This document shows, in pieces, positions 33,863 to 43,295 of a stretch of 64,000 nucleotides of DNA; the stretch's first letter is position 1; every line of letters starts with the position of its first letter. The translations under genes and the position numbers were made by a program. Source of the stretch: Bacilli bacterium (lineage in GTDB: Bacteria; Bacillota_I; Bacilli_A; RF39; UBA660); the NCBI GenBank assembly GCA_017433415.1, contig JAFRHI010000023.1, positions 1 through 64,000 on the forward strand. The letters run 5' to 3'. Under the pieces are notes generated by a model. It saw nothing but the letters and a program-made list of their open reading frames with translations, did not search any database and was not told where the DNA came from.

Positions 33863-34394
33863 TAGAAGTTCTGCTGAGGCATGGTTACCAGTTAGAGCTA
33901 TTCAGAATAATATGATTATTACTCGTGATAATATGAAAGTTTCTGGAGTTAAAATAGCTCCTAGAAATATCTTTATTTTGGATCCACAACTTCAAAATAA
34001 TATGTTGTTGGGTCTTAGTAACTTTTATAATACAATTGATTTTGAATTTTGGTTAGTTGTTGCGGATAGACCAGTTGATATTTCAGTTTATATGTCACAG
34101 ATGCAGTTGTTGTTGAATGAAACATCTTCTCCTGCTGTTCGTAAATTGATTATGCAAGATATTGATAAAGGAGAAACATTTATTAGAAATAATGTTGTTG
34201 ATACAGAGTATTATTTTATGTTTAAATGTGATGATGCTGATTTGTTACAAAAGAGAGTTCGTCAAATGATTAATGGTTTAGCAACTTGTGGATTAAATGC
34301 ATCAATGATAAGTAATTCGGATTTAAGAATGATACTTGAAAATTTCTTAAACGGGGGAAATACTACAGAGTTTGGAACGGTGATGCCTGTATGA
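33819..34394 (+). CDS. Free-standing TraC/VirB4 N-terminal-like domain protein
   Basis: The 191-residue soluble protein has WLPVRAIQNNMIITRDNMKV, then ISVYMSQMQLLLNE and a helical end. This is the pattern of the LPxRxI-type domain that often precedes or accompanies VirB4/TraC ATPases. It is a separate frame here, ending in ATGA shared with the VirB4 start. GTG 33846 is an alternative start that would shorten the overlap with the upstream gene. Probably it partners with VirB4 at the channel base. Confidence 0.65.
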   Translation: MNGKVGVIEVAKGNSRSSAEAWLPVRAIQNNMIITRDNMKVSGVKIAPRNIFILDPQLQNNMLLGLSNFYNTIDFEFWLVVADRPVDISVYMSQMQLLLNETSSPAVRKLIMQDIDKGETFIRNNVVDTEYYFMFKCDDADLLQKRVRQMINGLATCGLNASMISNSDLRMILENFLNGGNTTEFGTVMPV

Positions 34395-36181
34395 GTACAA
34401 GTATAAGAGGGCAGTTAGCTCCTAAAGGATTACATTTTTCACATAGTGATTTTATTATAAGTGATAAATATGCAACTATTCTTACAGTTGTATCTTATCC
34501 TAAATATATTTCGCCAGGATATTTATCAAGTTTAACTAATATGTCTGGTATTAAGGTTGTTGCTAAACATATACCTGTACCATTTGATGAAATGCGTAAA
34601 ATGTTAAATAGACAAGTTGCTGATTTAAAAGAAAAATATCAAAATGAGAGAGATCAGACTGTACGTGAAAGAATAAGACAGGATGCCGAGAGTTTGGAAT
34701 ATTTTACTTCAATGTTAGCTGGTAGTCAGGCACGTATTTTTGATTTTCAAATGCATATTATGATTTCTGCAGATACTAAAGAAGAATTAGAACTTAAAAA
34801 GATGAATGTTAAGACATATTTAGATGCAATGGAATTAAAGGCAATTTCATTAAGATTTGAACAAGAAAAGGTATTGAAATCAATTCTTCCAATATTTCCA
34901 GCACAGGATATTGAACAGAGAATTGGTACACCGATTCCATCAGTTACGATAGCAGCTATGTATCCATTTATTTTTGATAGTATAAAAGATCCAGGACTTT
35001 CAACATTACTTGGTGTTGATTTCTCTGGTGGTGTAATATTATTTAATCAATTTTTATATAAAATTCGTAAAGAAAATAATAGAAATAATGCTAACATGAT
35101 TATTCTTGGTACTTCTGGTTCTGGTAAGAGTACAGCTGCTAAGTTACTTTTAAGAACGCATATTAGAAATGGTTGTCAAATAGTTATAATTGATCCAGAA
35201 GATGAATTTAGAGAATTAACTAGAACTTATGGTGGAGATACAGTTGATATTGCTAAAGGTGGGGAATTTGGTCTTATTAATCCACTTGAAATAGTAATAG
35301 ATGCTGATGATGAGGAAATTAAACAGGGACTTGGTTATACTGTTTTAACCCGTACTCTACAATTCTTAAAAGCCTTTATGAAGTATTATGATCCATCAAT
35401 TGAAGAGGATGTTCTTACAATGTTTTCAGAAATAGTTCAAGATACATATAAGCGATTTGGTATTGATTTTACAGCTGATTTTTCTAGATATACATCAGCT
35501 GATTATCCTACGTTTAGTGATGTGTATGCTACTATAAAGGGACGTTTAATGTCTTTGACTGAGCAAACTAAAGAACGTGATATAATGGAGAGACTTGAGC
35601 TTAAAGTTCGTCCAATAGTTAGAGAATTACGTTTCTATTTTGATGGTCATACAACTATTCGTAAGGGTAGTGACTTTATGGTATTTAATATAAAGGAACT
35701 TATGAATAGCGATTCAACTGTTAAAAATGCATTATTTTTCAATGTTTTAAAATATGCATGGGGATTATGTTTAGATTTTAATAAAGATACTGTTTTAATG
35801 GTTGATGAAGCACATGTTTTGCTTGGTGATAATAATGCTTTAGGAGCTGACTTCTTAGCGCAAGTTCAACGTCGTGCTCGTAAGTATAATACGGGAACGA
35901 TTATTATTACCCAGCAACCAAGTGATTTCTCTGATCCAGCTGTTATTACTCAAGGTAAAGCAATATTTGATAATGCTTCATATTATTTGGTTATGGGACT
36001 TAAGAAACAAGCTGTTGAAGATTTATCATTGTTAATTGATTTAAATGAAAGTGAAAAAGAGAGTATTAAAAGATATTCACAAGGGGAAGCTTTGTTCGTC
36101 TGTGGAAGCAGGCGTATGAGAATAAATGTTGCGGTTACTCCTGAGGAATTAGATTCCTTTGGAGATGCTGGAGGATTTTAG
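34391..36181 (+). CDS. virB4: VirB4-like T4SS ATPase
   Basis: The 596-residue protein has an N-terminal domain typical of Gram-positive VirB4 (FIISDKYATILTVVSYP, SPGYLSSL, a coiled segment and FDFQMHIMISADT). The ATPase domain has Walker A GTSGSGKS (240-247), IIDPEDEF, Walker B TVLMVDEAH (Asp472, Glu473) and IITQQPSDF. VirB4 energises T4SS assembly and substrate transfer. It is coupled to the upstream gene through a 4-base overlap. Confidence 0.92.
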   Translation: MSTSIRGQLAPKGLHFSHSDFIISDKYATILTVVSYPKYISPGYLSSLTNMSGIKVVAKHIPVPFDEMRKMLNRQVADLKEKYQNERDQTVRERIRQDAESLEYFTSMLAGSQARIFDFQMHIMISADTKEELELKKMNVKTYLDAMELKAISLRFEQEKVLKSILPIFPAQDIEQRIGTPIPSVTIAAMYPFIFDSIKDPGLSTLLGVDFSGGVILFNQFLYKIRKENNRNNANMIILGTSGSGKSTAAKLLLRTHIRNGCQIVIIDPEDEFRELTRTYGGDTVDIAKGGEFGLINPLEIVIDADDEEIKQGLGYTVLTRTLQFLKAFMKYYDPSIEEDVLTMFSEIVQDTYKRFGIDFTADFSRYTSADYPTFSDVYATIKGRLMSLTEQTKERDIMERLELKVRPIVRELRFYFDGHTTIRKGSDFMVFNIKELMNSDSTVKNALFFNVLKYAWGLCLDFNKDTVLMVDEAHVLLGDNNALGADFLAQVQRRARKYNTGTIIITQQPSDFSDPAVITQGKAIFDNASYYLVMGLKKQAVEDLSLLIDLNESEKESIKRYSQGEALFVCGSRRMRINVAVTPEELDSFGDAGGF

Positions 36182-36209
36182 ATAGATATGTAGTTAGGTG
36201 GTGATGTCG

Positions 36210-38552
36210 GTGGCAAAAATGACGGAAGAAGAAAAACAACGAAATAATCAGAATAATACTAATAATATTCGTAATGCTGCTGATATTGCGGTGGCTGCTG
36301 GAGATCCCACAGTTAAAGCTGTAGGTGCGGGTGTTAAAGCCGCTGATAAACTTACCGGTGGAAAGAGTTCTGAAATGCTTGGTAAAGCGCTTACTGCGGC
36401 TAATAGAATTTCTCCTGTGGGAAGGAAACTTCAAGGAGCTTCTAATAAATTGAATGAGAGTGGCGCTAGCGATATGATGGGACGTATAGCTGCTAAGAAG
36501 AATCATATGCCACCTACTAATGCTGGTGCTGGTCCAAATGGAAATGTGAGTTCAGGAGGAGGACAGAATAGTTCTCTTCCTTCTTCTAGTGATTCTGATA
36601 GTGGTCCAGAGACAGAAAAAAATCAGGGAATGGAACAAGTCTCAGATAAGTCATCTGGAAAAGAAACTGATAAAAGTGAGGATAAAAAACCAAAACGTCG
36701 CTCAATTGTTGATGATTGGGATGATGAGCAAAAAGCTAAAGATGGTGAAAAAGGTAGTATATTTGGTTCGATTAAAATGCCTGTTGCTTTAAAAGTAGCA
36801 ATGGTTGCGGGTGCTCCAGTTTTAATTGTTTTACTTGTTATTTTTATGTTGGTATTTTCTGTAACAGGAGTATTTAGTGAGTATGATGATGCTTTTGGAG
36901 TTAATTATGCAAATGGAGAAGAAACTGGTGGTCTAGAATACGGAACTGTTTCTGAAGACCAGCAAGCATTTTATGATAGGATTAATTCGGTTAAAATGCG
37001 ATATCAAGCTAATGGTAAAACTGTAGATTCATTTAAAATAGTTGCAGTATATCATGTTGTAAATGCTCATAAGAGTAGTGTTGAATATAAAGATATGACT
37101 GAAGGTAGAATTGAAGATATAGCAGATGCAATGTTTGTTGATAATGCTTATAATGAAGAAGCATTTAAAGAAAATTTGATTAGTAGTGTATTTAGAACTT
37201 ATATGCCACTTTCTTCTAAAGCACTTAGAGAACAAATGGCAGATGAAGTTTTTGAATATATTGAAAATTATTATGATTTAATAGGGAGAACTGTCACTGG
37301 TGGTTGTGCATCGATAGGTAGTTGTTCTTATGATATAAAAGGTTTCTATATAAAAGGTAAAGGAAATATCAGCAAAAGCATGCAAATTACTGATTTGTAT
37401 GTTAGATTAATGCAATGCGGTTTTGCTAACGGTCATGATTATGGTGGTACTTTTGGTCAACCGTTACCTGGAGAAGAATTAGTTCCTTTTGAAAAATATA
37501 TTCTTGGTGTTGCATATCAGGAAATAGGTCCTGATTCACCACCTGAAGCAATCAAAGCACAAATGGTTGCGGCTAGAAGTTATATTTTAGCACGTCATGT
37601 TGATATGGGGTCATGGAGAACACTAAAGCAAGAAGCTGATGGTAAATGGGTTGTTCAAGTTGCATCTTGTACGCAAGATCAGGTTTATTGTGATCCCGAT
37701 AAGGGATGCTCATCCCCTGGTGATGGTCAGTGGTCACAAGTTTATAGTGGTTTGGAACATAAAGTTGGTAATTCTTTTTCTAGGAATCCAATGCCAGAAG
37801 ATTCGCCACTTAGGACATATGCCGCTGAGACCATGGGAGAAATGCTTGTAAATGATCAAGGATATGTTATATATGCAGGGTATGTTGATACAGAACAAAA
37901 TAAAATGATTAACTTAGCACGTCAAGGATTAGATTATAAACAAATACTTATGCAGATTTATAATCAAGGAAGTCGTGATTATGGAGCTAGTCGTTTAGAA
38001 AAGGGTAGTTGTAATAATGGTTCTGGTGGTAATTGTAAATCTGCTGGTGATTATGCTAATTGGAAGCAATATGAAGGTGAATGGGCAGATACTGTTTATC
38101 TTGGTACTAGTGGAAAAACTATCCATCAAATTGGTTGTTTAGCGACTTCAATTGCGATGTTAGTTGCGAAGAGTGGAGTCCCTGTTAATGTTGATACTCT
38201 AAATCCAGGTACATTTGTTACATATTTAAATAGTCATGGAGGTTTTTCTGGTGGTAACTTTATTTGGGCATCTGTTACGAGCATAGCACCTAATTTTCAT
38301 TTTAGTAGTGATATAAGTGTCGCTGGATTATCAAAACAACAGAAATTGGCTAAATTGAAAGAACTTTTGAGTCAGCCAAATACATATGTAGTTGCTGAAG
38401 TTAAAGGAAATACTGGTCAACACTGGGTAGCAATAGATTCTGTTAATGGTGACACCATTACTATGATGGATCCTGGTAGTGCTTCAACAGATATGTGGTC
38501 AGAATATAATTGGGCAAATACATCACGTTTTGTTACATTCACAGCCGGATAG
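36210..38552 (+). CDS. Bifunctional wall protein: SpoIID-type domain plus C39-like peptidase
   Basis: The protein of about 780 residues has a low-complexity cytosolic part (1-185, Ala/Gly then Ser/Asp/Glu-rich), one helix (about 192-222), a helical outer region, a SpoIID-type domain (EKYILGVAYQEIG, EAIKAQMVAARSYIL, near residues 427-460) and a C39_2-like domain with Cys643 in IGCLATS, His738 in QHWVAID and Asp754. SpoIID domains cleave glycan strands and C39-type domains cleave peptides. Together they fill the VirB1 role of opening the wall. GTG 36210 follows AGGTGGTGAT; upstream GTG 36198 overlaps that site. Confidence 0.85.
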   Translation: MAKMTEEEKQRNNQNNTNNIRNAADIAVAAGDPTVKAVGAGVKAADKLTGGKSSEMLGKALTAANRISPVGRKLQGASNKLNESGASDMMGRIAAKKNHMPPTNAGAGPNGNVSSGGGQNSSLPSSSDSDSGPETEKNQGMEQVSDKSSGKETDKSEDKKPKRRSIVDDWDDEQKAKDGEKGSIFGSIKMPVALKVAMVAGAPVLIVLLVIFMLVFSVTGVFSEYDDAFGVNYANGEETGGLEYGTVSEDQQAFYDRINSVKMRYQANGKTVDSFKIVAVYHVVNAHKSSVEYKDMTEGRIEDIADAMFVDNAYNEEAFKENLISSVFRTYMPLSSKALREQMADEVFEYIENYYDLIGRTVTGGCASIGSCSYDIKGFYIKGKGNISKSMQITDLYVRLMQCGFANGHDYGGTFGQPLPGEELVPFEKYILGVAYQEIGPDSPPEAIKAQMVAARSYILARHVDMGSWRTLKQEADGKWVVQVASCTQDQVYCDPDKGCSSPGDGQWSQVYSGLEHKVGNSFSRNPMPEDSPLRTYAAETMGEMLVNDQGYVIYAGYVDTEQNKMINLARQGLDYKQILMQIYNQGSRDYGASRLEKGSCNNGSGGNCKSAGDYANWKQYEGEWADTVYLGTSGKTIHQIGCLATSIAMLVAKSGVPVNVDTLNPGTFVTYLNSHGGFSGGNFIWASVTSIAPNFHFSSDISVAGLSKQQKLAKLKELLSQPNTYVVAEVKGNTGQHWVAIDSVNGDTITMMDPGSASTDMWSEYNWANTSRFVTFTAG

Positions 38553-38562
38553 GAGAGATATA

Positions 38563-39342
38563 ATGCAAAATAAAAGAGTATATGTTGCAATATTAGTTTT
38601 TATACTTGCTTTTGGTTTATTAATGTTCTTGGCTTTGGGTCTTGATAACATCAAAAAAAATAATCGTGATACTATATTGATTGTCGGTAATAATACAGTG
38701 TGGACTTATAATAAACAACATTGGAGAAATATTAATTCTTTATCGGGAATTGAGAATTTAAATTGGGAAGAGTTTACAGTATTTGATAATAGTGAAAAGT
38801 TAGGTAATTATTATTTATGGTATAGTGATAAGTGGTATCTTTTTGATAAAAAAAAGAATGCTGTTAATTTTGATGGTAATTTACTAGCATATAGAGCAAA
38901 TTATGATATTGATGTTTTGCATTTTGAAGAAAAAGAAATTACTGATGATACATATGTTAAATATGTATTAGAAGAAAATAATTTAGATATAGAAAGTCAA
39001 TTTACTGCTAAATATAAAGTTGATTTGGATATAGATAAAGATGATCAAGATGAAGAGTTTTATTTGATATCTAATGCATTTCCGATGGATTTTGATCCAG
39101 AAAAAATATTTTCTATTGTTTTTATGATAAAAGATGATTATATATATTATTTATATAATGATATAAGTAATAACACTTCTTTTAATGGATGTAAACCATA
39201 TTTTAAAGCGGTTTTGGATGCTGATGATGATGATGTTTATGAAATTGTAGTTAGTTGTGCACAATATAGTAATTCTAATGAGATAGATATGCTTTATAAA
39301 TATGAAGAAGATGCTTTTAAAATTGTTATTTCTAATCAATAA
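38563..39342 (+). CDS. Anchored protein of unknown function in the T4SS cluster
   Basis: The 259-residue protein has one N-terminal helix (about 6-25) and an extracytoplasmic beta-rich domain. A stretch VLDADDDDVYEIVVS resembles the Asp-rich loop of VCBS/FG-GAP-type repeats. ATG 38563 behind AGGAGAGAT, 10 bases after the previous stop, is the clear start; the frame extends back to 38479 inside the previous gene but that is not used. It could be an outer accessory subunit. Confidence 0.6.
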   Translation: MQNKRVYVAILVFILAFGLLMFLALGLDNIKKNNRDTILIVGNNTVWTYNKQHWRNINSLSGIENLNWEEFTVFDNSEKLGNYYLWYSDKWYLFDKKKNAVNFDGNLLAYRANYDIDVLHFEEKEITDDTYVKYVLEENNLDIESQFTAKYKVDLDIDKDDQDEEFYLISNAFPMDFDPEKIFSIVFMIKDDYIYYLYNDISNNTSFNGCKPYFKAVLDADDDDVYEIVVSCAQYSNSNEIDMLYKYEEDAFKIVISNQ

Positions 39343-39345
39343 TTA

Positions 39346-39374
39346 ATGACAGTTTTTAAAAGTTAAGTTATAAT
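39346..39374 (+). promoter_or_regulatory. Promoter of the coupling-protein gene
   Basis: ATGACA (39346-39351), 17-base spacer, TATAAT (39369-39374), then GAGAAAGGAAG before ATG 39398. Confidence 0.6.
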
Positions 39375-39397
39375 ATAGAGAGAAAGGAAGTAGTGGT

Positions 39398-41683
39398 ATG
39401 AAATTTAATTTTAGAGCCGATCCAGAAGATTTTTTGATTTTTGTATTATTTGCAATATTTTTATTATATATAGTGGCACTTGCTGTTGCAAATGTTGGTA
39501 CTTTTACGACAGAAGGGCATTTATCTGGATTGAATCCTTTTCCGGCTTTTTCACCAAGGTTTATAGGATCAACAATTATTTTTTATATTGTGGCTTTATT
39601 AGGTTTGTTTGCTAGCGTTAGTTCAATGTTTTTTGATCGTGAAAAAGGAATTGGTTTAACAATTGATAAAAAAGATAAAGGATATTCTAGATGGGCAAAA
39701 GATAAAGAAATAAAAGAAGAATTAGAATGCGTTCAATTGAATGCTAAAAATTCTAAAGCTGCTGGAATTCCATTAATTATAAATGAAAAAGAGATGTGGG
39801 TTGATAATGGCGAATACCACTCTTTAGTAATTGGTGCTACCGGTTCTGGTAAAACCCAGGGATTAATTTTACCAATGGTTCATTCCCTATCAAAAGCAAA
39901 AGAGTCAATGATTATCACTGACCCTAAGGGTGAGATATATGAAGAAACAAGTAATATGCTTCGTTCTCGTGGTTATCAAATATTACTTTTAAATTTCCGT
40001 GATCCACAAAATGGTAATGCTTGGAATCCAATGTCTTTACCATATCAAATGTATAAGAGCGGAAATCAAGATAAAGCAATAGAGCTTCTAGATGACTTAG
40101 CTTTAAATATCTTATATGATGACACAAATAAGAATGCAGATCCATTCTGGGAGAAGACTTCAGCAGATTATTTTTCAGGAGTTGCATTAGGTTTATTTGA
40201 AGATGCTAAAGAGGAAGAAATTAACATTAATAGTATTTCTCTTGCTACTACAGTTGGTGAAGAAAAATTTGGTGGTTCAACTTATATTAAAGAATACTTT
40301 GCTGGAAAAGACCCTGCTAGTGCTGCTGCTGTTAATGCTTCAAGTACTATTATGGCTCCTAATGAAACAAAAGGAAGTATTTTATCAGTATTTAAGCAAA
40401 AGGTTAAACTTTTTGCTTCACGTGAAAATTTATCTGAAATGTTATCACATAGTGATATTGATTTAGAGTCTATAGGAGAAAAACCAACAGCAGTATTTAT
40501 TGTAATTCAAGATGAAAAGAAAACATACCATTCACTTGTTACAATTCTATTAAAGCAAATTTATGAAACATTGATTTCAACAGCACAAAAACATGGAGGA
40601 AAGCTTCCTGTAAGAACTAATTTTTTGTTGGATGAATTTGCAAATATGCCACCATTAAAAGATGTAACTACTATGATTACTGCAGCACGTTCTCGTAGAA
40701 TTCGCTTTACAATGATTATTCAAAACTTTGCTCAGTTAGATGATGTATATGGTAAAGAAGATGCTGAAACAATCCGTGGTAACTGTGGAAACATTATTTA
40801 CTTAATCACAACTGAATTAAAAGCACTGGAAGAAATATCTAAGATGTGTGGTGAAGAAAAATCTAAGCAAGATGAGAAAACTTCATCAACACCATTAGTT
40901 ACTGTTTCTGATTTACAACGAATGAAACAATATGAGGTGGTTATATTACGATTAAGGAAACAACCATTTAAAACAAAACTTATTCCTAATCATAAGATTA
41001 ATTGGGGAGCTAAATACCCTCCTGCCAAATATCCAGTTAGAAAGAAAGTCCCTGTTCATACGTTTGATATAAAAGAATTTGTAAAATCTGAAAAGAAGAA
41101 AAAGTTATTAGAGATGATGAATTCTACTGACAATAATGATACTAAAATGGATATTCCTTTTGGAGGTGGAATGATGCCTGGTGCTTTTGGTGGGATAGAA
41201 ACACATTCTAGAAGGGATGATTCTATTCCTGCAATACCAGATTTCTTGGTTCGAAAGGACAAAAAAGATGCTCCTACTAATGAGCCAGCTAATTCTCCAT
41301 TTAATGGTGTGCCTGATTTTGAAACATTCAAAAAATCTATGGATGAAGAAATTGATAAACAACCAAAGAGTAGAAAGACACCTAAGGAAGAAACTTCAGC
41401 TGCAAATGATGAATTTGGTTTTGATCTTGATGAGCTAGTTAAAAAGATTGATGCTAAAATTGCAGAATTAGAAGCAGATGAAAAGAGAGAAAAGGAAGAA
41501 CAGGAAAGAATCCAAAAAGAACAACAAGAAAAAGAAAAGAAGGAGAAACCTTCTAGTATTGAAGAGGTTCTTGTTGAAAAAGAAGTTCCTAAAACTGAAC
41601 CAGTTGTTTCTAATAAACCAGCTATTGATTTAGATGATGATGACGATGATGATGATTTCTTTGATGATTTTTTTGATAATTAG
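39398..41683 (+). CDS. virD4: VirD4/TraG-type coupling ATPase
   Basis: The 761-residue protein has two N-terminal helices (about 12-34 and 58-80), Walker A GATGSGKT (146-153), IITDPKGEIYEET, Walker B FLLDEFANMPPL (Asp412) and the MIIQNFAQLDD motif. It recognises substrates and feeds them to the T4SS. The last 200 residues are charged and low in complexity, ending in an Asp-rich run, perhaps a substrate docking tail. With no relaxase in the window, the substrate may be protein or non-conjugative DNA. Confidence 0.93.
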   Translation: MKFNFRADPEDFLIFVLFAIFLLYIVALAVANVGTFTTEGHLSGLNPFPAFSPRFIGSTIIFYIVALLGLFASVSSMFFDREKGIGLTIDKKDKGYSRWAKDKEIKEELECVQLNAKNSKAAGIPLIINEKEMWVDNGEYHSLVIGATGSGKTQGLILPMVHSLSKAKESMIITDPKGEIYEETSNMLRSRGYQILLLNFRDPQNGNAWNPMSLPYQMYKSGNQDKAIELLDDLALNILYDDTNKNADPFWEKTSADYFSGVALGLFEDAKEEEININSISLATTVGEEKFGGSTYIKEYFAGKDPASAAAVNASSTIMAPNETKGSILSVFKQKVKLFASRENLSEMLSHSDIDLESIGEKPTAVFIVIQDEKKTYHSLVTILLKQIYETLISTAQKHGGKLPVRTNFLLDEFANMPPLKDVTTMITAARSRRIRFTMIIQNFAQLDDVYGKEDAETIRGNCGNIIYLITTELKALEEISKMCGEEKSKQDEKTSSTPLVTVSDLQRMKQYEVVILRLRKQPFKTKLIPNHKINWGAKYPPAKYPVRKKVPVHTFDIKEFVKSEKKKKLLEMMNSTDNNDTKMDIPFGGGMMPGAFGGIETHSRRDDSIPAIPDFLVRKDKKDAPTNEPANSPFNGVPDFETFKKSMDEEIDKQPKSRKTPKEETSAANDEFGFDLDELVKKIDAKIAELEADEKREKEEQERIQKEQQEKEKKEKPSSIEEVLVEKEVPKTEPVVSNKPAIDLDDDDDDDDFFDDFFDN

Positions 41684-41695
41684 GAGGTGTTAAAG

Positions 41696-42925
41696 ATGAC
41701 AAATTTTAATATAGTAAAAAAACCAGATAAAAAAGATAAGGTTGAAGTAGAAATTGATGAAGATGATGAAATAGAAGAAGTTGAAGTTAATGTAAAAGAG
41801 CATTCTGATAATGATGATGTGAAAAAGAAAATGATTAGATTTATGTTAATTGTAGTCTGCGCTATTATAGTTATTTTATTAATTTTATATTTAGTTTCTT
41901 TAACATCAAAAAAGACTTATGAATATAAAGATTTGGAACAAGTTCTTACTGATGCTGCAAAATCATATTTTGTTGATTATCCTGAGAATTTGCCTGCCTC
42001 TGATGGTGATATAGTAGAAATTGATTCTAGTAATTTAGTTGCTGCTGGTAAAATGCAAGATTTATCTACTTATAAAACAAAAGATGGTGCTGCTTGTAGT
42101 GGAACAGTGCAAGTTACTAAAGCAGGAAGTGAATATTTATATACTCCATATTTGAATTGTGGTGATAATTATTCAACTGTTGAATTATATAAGAAAATAA
42201 TTTCTGATGAAAATATTGTTACTGATGGATATGGTTTGTATTCTAGTAATGGTTCATATGTTTTCCGTGGTGAAATTGTTAATAATTATTTAATGCTTGA
42301 TAATGGTATGTGGAGAATTGTTAAAGTTACTCCTGATAATAATGTTGTTTTGATTAGTGATATGGGCTCTTTATATGCAAAATCTTGGGATAATAGATAT
42401 AATCAAGATAGATTATATGATGCTGGAATCAATCAATATAGTGCTAGTAGGGTTAAAGAATTTTTGGATAAGATTTATACAAATCCTAATGAAGCAGATG
42501 GGGAGAATCTTTTATCTGATAAAGATAAAACAAAGCTTATAGCGTATAACTTATGTGTTGGTAAGAGAGCAGAAAACAGTGAATCTCGTGATAATTCTTT
42601 GGAATGTGCTACTACTTTTGATAGTCAAAAGATGGGATTGTTGACACTTTCAGATTATTTAATGGCTAGTGTTGATCCTAACTGTAAATCTGCTATGACT
42701 AAGTCATGTAAAAATTATAATTATTTATCAAGTAAGTTTGAGTGGTGGCTATTGACTGCTAATAGTGAAGATTCTTCCACTGTATTTAGAGTAGGAAGTA
42801 ATGGAATAGTGGCATTGGAAAATGCTAGTGCTTCTTGTATTGTAAGACCAGTCATATATTTAAATAATAGTGTTTTATATAAATCTGGTTCTGGTACTGA
42901 AGAAGATCCATATTTAATTAGATAG
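41696..42925 (+). CDS. Membrane-anchored pilin-like surface protein with WRI/VRPVI-type domain
   Basis: The 409-residue protein has an acidic cytosolic start, one helix (about 47-70), a pilin-like module (AAKSYFVDYPENLPA ... YTPYLNCG) shared with 17608-19404 and 51827-54622, then the MWRIVKVTPDNNVVLISD domain ending in IVRPVIYLN and GSGTEEDPY. It is last in the cluster before a terminator. ATG 41696 behind AGGAGGTG is chosen over GTG 41687. Probably displayed on the outer surface; the domain may bind a ligand. Confidence 0.7.
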   Translation: MTNFNIVKKPDKKDKVEVEIDEDDEIEEVEVNVKEHSDNDDVKKKMIRFMLIVVCAIIVILLILYLVSLTSKKTYEYKDLEQVLTDAAKSYFVDYPENLPASDGDIVEIDSSNLVAAGKMQDLSTYKTKDGAACSGTVQVTKAGSEYLYTPYLNCGDNYSTVELYKKIISDENIVTDGYGLYSSNGSYVFRGEIVNNYLMLDNGMWRIVKVTPDNNVVLISDMGSLYAKSWDNRYNQDRLYDAGINQYSASRVKEFLDKIYTNPNEADGENLLSDKDKTKLIAYNLCVGKRAENSESRDNSLECATTFDSQKMGLLTLSDYLMASVDPNCKSAMTKSCKNYNYLSSKFEWWLLTANSEDSSTVFRVGSNGIVALENASASCIVRPVIYLNNSVLYKSGSGTEEDPYLIR

Positions 42926-42957
42926 GAATCTATTATGACAATAGATTCTTTTTTTTC
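42926..42957 (+). terminator. Terminator closing the Tad/T4SS cluster
   Basis: GAATCTATT (42926-42934) pairs with AATAGATTC (42940-42948), followed by eight T. Confidence 0.88.
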
Positions 42958-42980
42958 ATTTAATATTAAGGGGTGGTAAT

Positions 42981-43259
42981 GTGCAAATATCAATAAATGA
43001 TTTATTAAATTTAAAAAATATTAATATAATTGATATTAGAGATAGAGTTAAATATAATTTAGGACATATACCCGGTTCTATTAATATTTCTTATTATGAG
43101 TTGTTAAATAATACTAGTAAATACTTGGATAAGGATAAGACATATTATTTATATTGTGATTTTGGTAATACTAGTAGAGTAATTGTAAGTAGACTAAATA
43201 GTAATGGTTATAAGACTATTAGTATTAGTGGTGGTTATAATAATTACTTGTTAAGATAA
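42981..43259 (+). CDS. Single-domain rhodanese-like protein
   Basis: The 92-residue protein matches the rhodanese fold: NIIDIRDRVKYNLGHIPGSINI, catalytic-loop Cys59 in YLYCDFGNTS, and SISGGYNNY. Such proteins carry persulfide sulfur. GTG 42981 follows GGGGTGG. Its cytosolic place fits sulfur trafficking, but the partner is unknown; the window has a cysteine desulfurase 16 kb away. Confidence 0.85.
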   Translation: MQISINDLLNLKNINIIDIRDRVKYNLGHIPGSINISYYELLNNTSKYLDKDKTYYLYCDFGNTSRVIVSRLNSNGYKTISISGGYNNYLLR

Positions 43260-43295
43260 TAAAATTATAATATAATTTATTAAGAAGGTGATAAG

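Noticed and set aside
16043-42925. The cluster as an integrative conjugative element or plasmid insertion
   Set aside because: No relaxase, integrase, replication or partition gene and no direct-repeat att sites were seen. Base composition looks like that of the neighbours.
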